The position numbers and the translations under genes are program-made. A stretch of DNA of 10,358 nucleotides from an uncultured Ruminiclostridium sp. Lineage in GTDB: Bacteria > Bacillota > Clostridia > Oscillospirales > Ruminococcaceae. The number at the start of each line of letters is the position of its first letter. Position 1 is the first letter of the stretch. Under the pieces are notes generated by a model that was not told the DNA's origin, made no database searches, and worked only from the letters and a program-made list of their open reading frames with translations. This document shows, piece after piece, positions 7,013 to 10,358 of this stretch. Where the stretch lies: assembly GCA_934462775.1 (NCBI GenBank), contig CAKSIR010000085.1, positions 1 through 10,358 of the forward strand, read 5' to 3'.

Positions 7013-7015
7013 CAC

Positions 7016-7246
7016 TCATTTTCTGAAAATTTCTCTGATTGACTTGAAGCGGTCCTCCGACTGCTTTGTTTTTGCGGAAAAATTGGGCAGCGACTTTGCC
7101 GCCTCAAGCTGCGAGCTGAGATTTTCGACCTCCGCTTTAAGCGCCGCGTTTTCCGTGTTCAGAAAGGCTATTTCCTCTAACAGCCTTTCCTTTTCCTCAT
7201 CGGCAGCCGATTCGGAAACCTGCTCCGCTAAAATTTCCTCTTCCAT
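7016..7246 (-). CDS. Short coiled-coil scaffold-like protein
   Basis: The 76-residue product lies between portal and capsid genes, the usual place of a scaffolding protein. Residues about 18-48 form a clear coiled coil (EIAFLNTENAALKAEVENL, with Leu/Ile/Val at heptad spacing). The C-terminal 20 residues are strongly basic (KTKQSEDRFKSIREIFRK), like the capsid-binding helix of known scaffolds. The frame is also open upstream inside the portal gene, but the ATG at 7246 with GGGAGGTG seven bases upstream is the sensible start, one base after the portal stop. At 76 residues it is short; typical scaffolds are roughly 150-250. No protease gene accompanies it, so it would leave the shell uncleaved. 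It could also be a minor head protein. Confidence 0.6.
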   Translation of the reverse strand: MEEEILAEQVSESAADEEKERLLEEIAFLNTENAALKAEVENLSSQLEAAKSLPNFSAKTKQSEDRFKSIREIFRK

Positions 7247-7247
7247 T

Positions 7248-8585
7248 TTACACACCTCCCTCCGCCTGTGATTTATCAATGCCGTAAACCTCCATAACCG
7301 CTCTTTCTCTGCTGATAATGCCTGCATTATACAGCTTGACGGCGTTGTCGATTTTTTGGCTGTTGTCCTGTGAAACGCTGTCCGCAAAGACGATTGTCAC
7401 CTTGCTTTCGCCGCAGGGAATTTCCCCCGTTTTCATTCCGAGCAGCAGAATATTGTCGATTACCTCCGTAAGGCACTCCCTGATAATCTGCTGATGGGCG
7501 GTTTTGGTGCGGAAGGTCTTGCTGCTGCGGCTGATTACCTCGGTGGCGGTTTTGGCGGTGTCGTTGTGATATGACAGCGCCCCCTGAGAAAGTCCCACCT
7601 GCATACAAAGCAGGTCGAGCAGCTCCGTCAGCGCCGCGGTATGCTCCTCGACCCGAAGCTCGGTGGAGTTGTCCACGATTTTCAGCTCGTCGTTGTCGTC
7701 TGCGCTGAACGCCTGATAAACCTCGTCCGCCGCGTCGAAATACTTGATAAGGTTGCCCTTTCGGTCGTATTCGCCCCTTATTGCGGAGCAAGGCACGATG
7801 ATTCTTTTCTTGCCCAGCACGAACTCCCTGCCAAGGCTGTCGAACACCACGTCCAGACTTTTCAGCGTATCCACCGCCCCCGCGAAAACGGAGCAGCCGA
7901 ACGCGCCCTCTCCCGCTCCCGCAGGACGGAAATAGGTGAACAGCGGCCTTTCAAGCCCCTCGATAAAGGTTTCCTCCGCAAGGTCGGGGTACAGCTCGTC
8001 AAGGCCGATTTCCTTGCAGCCGCCGTTTTTGCAGCGGAACAGGCGGTTTGTTATAAGGCAGCCGCCCCGCTCCCTGCGGTGCTCCTCAAGGAGGACGTAA
8101 TCCGTATCCTTTTCGGTGCGGCAGCTTATGATGTAGCCGCCGTAAACGCCCTTTTCGTCATACTGCGCAGGCACAAAGCACTGTGCGGGCAGGAAATCCA
8201 GTCTGATTTTCCCGTTTTCGGCGTAGGTTTTGACGATTCCCGAGCCCTCTGCGAACATTCTTTCAAGAAAAAGAGGAAAACAGCGCCAGAAGCCGTTTTC
8301 CTGCAAAACCTTCTCCACAAAACCGGTATATTCAGCCGTTCCTGCGGAAATATCAATCTGCTGCGAAAAGCACAGCGCCGCAAGCTCCGCGCACAGGCTT
8401 TCCGCAGCGTTGAGGGCGCTGATTTTCCTCATGCCGCCCTCAAGTCCGCCCTTTCGGGCGTACTGCCACGGGGTATTCCCCCTGTAAATCTCCGACCACT
8501 GTCGGACGTTTTCAATGTAGCTCAGCTGCCTTTCGGTAAGGCTGACATTGCTTTTCCCGAAAGACAGCAGGTTTTTAAGGTTCAT
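7248..8585 (-). CDS. Portal protein (A118/SPP1-like)
   Basis: The 445-residue protein follows the large terminase. It has a portal-like layout: a helical N-terminus with RQWSEIYRGNTPWQYARK, a clip/wing region with short strands (IRLDFLPAQCFVPAQYDEKG, VYGGYIISC), and a helical stem and crown with LLDLLCMQVGLSQGALSYHN followed by DTAKTATEVISR near residues 342-354. That last segment is characteristic of A118-type portals. Twelve copies would form the vertex ring that TerL docks onto. The better start is the ATG at 8585, five bases after AAGGAG; the GTG six bases upstream overlaps that site. The stop lies just ahead of the scaffold start. No MuF-type domain is fused. The TerL gene ends 57 bases upstream, the largest gap between genes here. 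Confidence 0.85.
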   Translation of the reverse strand: MNLKNLLSFGKSNVSLTERQLSYIENVRQWSEIYRGNTPWQYARKGGLEGGMRKISALNAAESLCAELAALCFSQQIDISAGTAEYTGFVEKVLQENGFWRCFPLFLERMFAEGSGIVKTYAENGKIRLDFLPAQCFVPAQYDEKGVYGGYIISCRTEKDTDYVLLEEHRRERGGCLITNRLFRCKNGGCKEIGLDELYPDLAEETFIEGLERPLFTYFRPAGAGEGAFGCSVFAGAVDTLKSLDVVFDSLGREFVLGKKRIIVPCSAIRGEYDRKGNLIKYFDAADEVYQAFSADDNDELKIVDNSTELRVEEHTAALTELLDLLCMQVGLSQGALSYHNDTAKTATEVISRSSKTFRTKTAHQQIIRECLTEVIDNILLLGMKTGEIPCGESKVTIVFADSVSQDNSQKIDNAVKLYNAGIISRERAVMEVYGIDKSQAEGGV

Positions 8586-8590
8586 AGTCA

Positions 8591-8596
8591 CTCCTT
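8591..8596 (-). promoter_or_regulatory. Ribosome binding site deciding the portal start
   Basis: AAGGAG on the minus strand, five bases before the ATG at 8585. The alternative GTG at 8591-8589 overlaps it and is therefore unlikely to be used. Confidence 0.65.
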
Positions 8597-8624
8597 ATGT
8601 TGTGGAATTTCTGTCGGGTAAGGC

Positions 8625-8643
8625 GCAGCGGCAAGCCGCGTGC
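8625..8643 (-). repeat. Hairpin directly after the terL stop codon
   Basis: The minus strand forms GCA plus GCGGC (8643-8635) paired with GCCGC plus TGC (8632-8625), with a TT loop and one bulged C. The first base is the G of the terL TAG. No T run follows, so it is unlikely to terminate transcription, but it could modulate expression of the portal gene or protect RNA ends. The neighbouring GCTGCGCCTT (8629-8620) matches the palindrome family seen at 99-112 and 10202-10215. Confidence 0.5.
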
Positions 8644-9881
8644 TAATTCACCCTGAACAGCTCCTTTTCGAACCGCTCAATCCCGTACTCAAACGCGTCC
8701 AGCGAATCTATGTTCGACGTGCCGTTATCCAGTCTGACGTCGGCGTTCATGCGGCTTTCGTCCCACACCGCAGTTTCGATTGCGTCTATCAGGTGCGGAC
8801 ATTCCTCGCTTACAAAAAAACGCCCTGCGCTCATCAGCCTGCAAAGCATATTTATACGCGTGTTTACCGCCTTTTTCAGCGCGTTTTTCACTTCCACGCG
8901 AACTCGGCTGCGGAAGCTTTTCACCAAAAGCTGCTCCGCGCTGTCGCAGTACGCCGCCCTTACGCAGCCGCAGTACTGCTGCCATTCCTCGGTTTTCTCG
9001 CCGAACTTCTCTATCAGATGCTCGGCTGACTTGTTTTTGCTGTCGTAATACTCCTTCAGCACATACACGCTGCGGAATGCCCTGTCAAACCCCACCAGAC
9101 AGAACACGCTTGCGGAATGATTGCCGCCGTAATCCACCCCGATAACGCACTGGTCGATAACCTTGTCGCTTACCAGCTTGTCTGCAATTACTTTCGGTAT
9201 AATCATCTCGGAAGAAAACTCTTCGTAAATTCTTCCCTCTGCCGCCACCCACAGACCCTTTATAAAGCGGTCGTAATACATACCCTTGTATTCCTTTTTC
9301 AGGTTTTCCACATAATCCTTTTCGAGGAACGTATTGTCGTCTATGGTGAACTTCACGTCCAGCAGGTCAAGCTCCTTGTTGTCGAGGTAATTCCGTTTCA
9401 GCCAGTGACGCGGGTGGTCGGGATTGGTGGTAGCGAACAGCTTTGCGCCTTTTCCCGAAAGCCTTGACAGCAGCATTGCGAAAAAGTCCTCCTCGAACAG
9501 CGTCAGCTCGTCGCAGTAAGCTCCGTCCAGCGTCATTCCGCGGATTTTCCCCTCGCTGCGCGAATCACTGACGCCCTCAAGGTAGATGTGCCGCCCGAAG
9601 AAATCCGCCTCTTTTTTGCTCAGCGAGTAGCTGAAATTCTCCTCGCCGAAAATGTCCTGCATAAGCGAAAGGGCGTTTCGCTTAAGTGTGTTCAGCGTTT
9701 TTCCTACCATGATGAACGAGCATTTCTCGCTTTTCTGCGCCACCCAGAACCCCCACAAAATAAGGGAAACGTACGTTTTTCCCGAACGCACGCTTCCCTC
9801 AAGAATGTTTATTCTTTTCAGTCCGCCGTTTTTCAGCAGCGCAAGACACTCCCTCTGTTTTTCCGTCAGAACGCTGTCCAA
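8643..9881 (-). CDS. terL: Terminase large subunit (PBSX-like)
   Basis: The 412-residue packaging motor has all expected parts. Walker A is GSVRSGKT at residues 29-36, Walker B ends in YCDE with the acidic pair near 124-125, and the coupling motif TTNPD is at 151-155. The C-terminal RNase-H-like nuclease carries Asp in IGVDYGG (about 250), in YCDSAE (about 313) and in SNIDSLDAFEYG (about 392/395). The ATPase pumps DNA into the prohead through the portal and the nuclease cuts concatemers. I chose the TTG at 9881 because AGGAGGTG lies just upstream. An in-frame TTG at 9905 would overlap the ribosome binding site and the previous gene. It sits between the small-terminase-position gene and the portal. 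All catalytic residues look intact, so it is not a decayed gene. Confidence 0.92.
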   Translation of the reverse strand: MDSVLTEKQRECLALLKNGGLKRINILEGSVRSGKTYVSLILWGFWVAQKSEKCSFIMVGKTLNTLKRNALSLMQDIFGEENFSYSLSKKEADFFGRHIYLEGVSDSRSEGKIRGMTLDGAYCDELTLFEEDFFAMLLSRLSGKGAKLFATTNPDHPRHWLKRNYLDNKELDLLDVKFTIDDNTFLEKDYVENLKKEYKGMYYDRFIKGLWVAAEGRIYEEFSSEMIIPKVIADKLVSDKVIDQCVIGVDYGGNHSASVFCLVGFDRAFRSVYVLKEYYDSKNKSAEHLIEKFGEKTEEWQQYCGCVRAAYCDSAEQLLVKSFRSRVRVEVKNALKKAVNTRINMLCRLMSAGRFFVSEECPHLIDAIETAVWDESRMNADVRLDNGTSNIDSLDAFEYGIERFEKELFRVN

Positions 9882-9885
9882 AATC

Positions 9886-10134
9886 TCACCTCCTCTCTGT
9901 GTCAATTTCCCTCACCGCCTCAACAAGCTGCGACAAGGTGGAAGAATCCTTTTTTCCCGCCTCGTCAAGTCTGTCGAACACAAGTCGGAAAACACGGGCA
10001 AGCTTTTCCAGATCCTTTTCAGCCAGCTTATCGATCAGCTCCCTGTCCGTCAGCTTTTCAACGAACATATCGCCGAATTCCATCAGCCTGTCCTTATTCT
10101 GTGCAAAAAAGCCGTCGGTGGATTCGCTTTTCAT
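9886..10134 (-). CDS. Putative small terminase subunit / first gene of operon
   Basis: The 82-residue product is first in the operon, immediately before terL, where the DNA-recognition subunit of terminase is normally encoded. It is highly charged and predicted helical throughout (DRELIDKLAEKDLEKLARVF, LVFDRLDEAGKKD, LSQLVEAVREI), compatible with an oligomerisation domain. No helix-turn-helix is evident, although small terminases usually have one at the N-terminus, and the protein is shorter than the usual 140-200 residues. The ATG at 10134 follows AAGGAGG with nine bases between, and the promoter lies just upstream. The terL start codon comes four bases after its stop. The small-terminase call rests mainly on position; it could be another early-packaging accessory protein. 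Confidence 0.5.
   Translation of the reverse strand: MKSESTDGFFAQNKDRLMEFGDMFVEKLTDRELIDKLAEKDLEKLARVFRLVFDRLDEAGKKDSSTLSQLVEAVREIDTERR
9887..9894 (-). promoter_or_regulatory. Ribosome binding site deciding the TTG start of terL
   Basis: AGGAGGTG on the minus strand, a near-perfect match to the 16S rRNA tail, ends five bases before the TTG at 9881. No in-frame ATG or GTG lies at a suitable distance. The site overlaps the last codons of the preceding gene. Confidence 0.7.
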
Positions 10135-10161
10135 TGGCTCCCCCCTCCTTTATTTCTTCCA

Positions 10162-10176
10162 TGATACACTATATCA
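10162..10176. promoter_or_regulatory. Inverted repeat over the -10 box, possible operator
   Basis: TGATA-cacta-TATCA is a perfect five-base inverted repeat with a five-base spacer, centred on the -10 region of the operon promoter. Size and position fit a repressor or activator site controlling late gene expression. No matching second copy was noticed in the window and the regulator is not encoded here. Confidence 0.4.
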
Positions 10177-10197
10177 CACTCTCCCACTGCAAAACAA
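10168..10197 (-). promoter_or_regulatory. Probable promoter of the structural operon
   Basis: On the minus strand TTGTTT (10197-10192) is separated by 18 bases from TATAGT (10173-10168), which is preceded by TGA and so forms an extended -10 (TGnTATAGT). The expected transcript start is about 10161, giving a leader of roughly 27 bases before the first ATG with its AAGGAGG. This is the only convincing promoter upstream of the 14 genes. Confidence 0.6.
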
Positions 10198-10199
10198 TG

Positions 10200-10214
10200 C
10201 AAGGCTGCGCCTTG
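10200..10214. repeat. Palindrome CAAGGC-TGC-GCCTTG
   Basis: A perfect six-base-pair stem with a TGC loop, just upstream of the -35 box. The 14 bases AGGCTGCGCCTTGA at 10202-10215 occur again, on the opposite strand, at 99-112, forming the last codons of the tip protein. No T run follows. Confidence 0.55.
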
Positions 10215-10221
10215 AGGCTGT

Positions 10222-10238
10222 TCCGAGCTTCGCTCGGA
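10222..10238. repeat. Palindrome TCCGAGC-TTC-GCTCGGA
   Basis: A perfect seven-base-pair stem with a three-base loop, seven bases beyond the preceding palindrome. Such short C(TTC)G hairpins are common between genes in some Clostridia; the function is unknown to me. Confidence 0.55.
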
Positions 10239-10263
10239 CTATAATTAAACACTTTGTTTGCTG

Positions 10264-10288
10264 AAAGGGAGCGGTTGCTCCCTTTTTT
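10264..10288 (+). terminator. Plus-directed intrinsic terminator
   Basis: GGGAGC (10267-10272), loop GGTT, GCTCCC (10277-10282), then six T, with three A before the stem. This would stop plus-strand transcripts leaving the window region to the right. No plus-strand gene that I can support lies upstream of it, so it may serve to block antisense transcription or be a remnant. Confidence 0.75.
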
Positions 10289-10305
10289 GTTTTTGGTTGT
10301 AGTTA

Positions 10306-10318
10306 TTCACTCGGTGAA
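10306..10318. repeat. Small hairpin TTCAC-TCG-GTGAA
   Basis: A perfect five-base-pair stem with a three-base loop, lying between the two right-hand terminators. Too small to call more than a structured element on its own; noted because it is part of a row of five palindromes. Confidence 0.35.
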
Positions 10319-10338
10319 AAAGGGGGCTACTCGCCCCC
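10317..10338 (-). terminator. Minus-directed intrinsic terminator of an upstream gene outside the window
   Basis: On the minus strand GGGGGC (10338-10333), loop GAGTA, GCCCCC (10327-10322) is followed by five T (10321-10317). It would stop transcripts entering from a minus-strand gene beyond the right edge, thereby isolating the structural operon. The bases 10339-10358 are too few to identify that gene. Confidence 0.65.
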
Positions 10339-10358
10339 TTGATAAGGTTGGATTAGAT

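Noticed and set aside
7641..8621. Long plus-strand open frame (326 codons) opposite the portal gene
   Set aside because: It is antisense to a well-supported portal gene, shows no recognisable domain, and long antisense frames are expected from the GC-rich third positions of the real gene.
9879..9905. TerL starting at the TTG at 9905
   Set aside because: That codon overlaps the preceding gene and precedes the AGGAGGTG that clearly serves the TTG at 9881.
9588..10244. Plus-strand open frames near the right end, the only ones that could use the plus-directed terminator
   Set aside because: They lie antisense to terL and the first gene, the proteins are rich in Ser, Phe and Pro without domains, and they read across the operon promoter.
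10240..10245. TATAAT on the plus strand as a promoter for a small RNA
   Set aside because: No acceptable -35 lies at 16-18 bases (TTGAGG is 22 bases away), and a transcript would meet a terminator within about 35 bases.

Overview
The window is a compact phage structural operon, carried entirely on the minus strand and read from right to left. The setting looks like a bacterial chromosome (prophage or prophage-derived element) or a temperate phage of a Gram-positive anaerobe. Strong AGGAGG-type ribosome binding sites, occasional TTG/GTG starts, fairly GC-rich codon choice and protein families typical of Clostridia phages suggest a gut Oscillospiraceae/Ruminococcus-like host. That host assignment is inference.

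Layout in transcription order. A probable extended -10 promoter (10168-10197), overlapped by a small inverted repeat, lies just upstream of a short gene in the small-terminase position (9886-10134). Then follow: large terminase (8643-9881), portal (7248-8585), a 76-residue coiled-coil scaffold-like protein (7016-7246), major capsid protein (6090-6998), head-tail connector (5715-6080), head-closure protein of minor-capsid-1 type (5390-5725), tail terminator of minor-capsid-3 type (5022-5393), tail tube protein (4579-5010), probable tail assembly chaperone (3971-4582), an unknown 110-residue protein (3646-3978), a small Dit-position protein (3290-3637), a large tail hub protein (1410-3290) and a likely receptor-binding protein (99-1397). 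A clear intrinsic terminator (19-48) closes the unit. Genes overlap or are only a few bases apart, so this reads as one 14-gene transcript that packages DNA, builds a head, joins a tail tube and adds an adsorption tip.

The strongest oddity is what is absent. There is no tape measure gene between the tail tube and the hub, no minor head (MuF-like) gene, no prohead protease, no holin or endolysin, and the operon terminates right after the tip protein. The enzymes that remain look intact: TerL has its ATPase and nuclease residues. This could be an unusually short-tailed phage, a phage satellite borrowing parts from a helper, or a domesticated particle such as a gene transfer agent. The window alone cannot decide.

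The non-coding right end (10135-10358) holds the promoter and five short hairpins, including one plus-directed and one minus-directed terminator. A GGCTGCGCC-type palindrome recurs in this region, after terL, and at the very 3' end of the last gene. No tRNA, rRNA, CRISPR array, insertion sequence, integrase or att site was seen.
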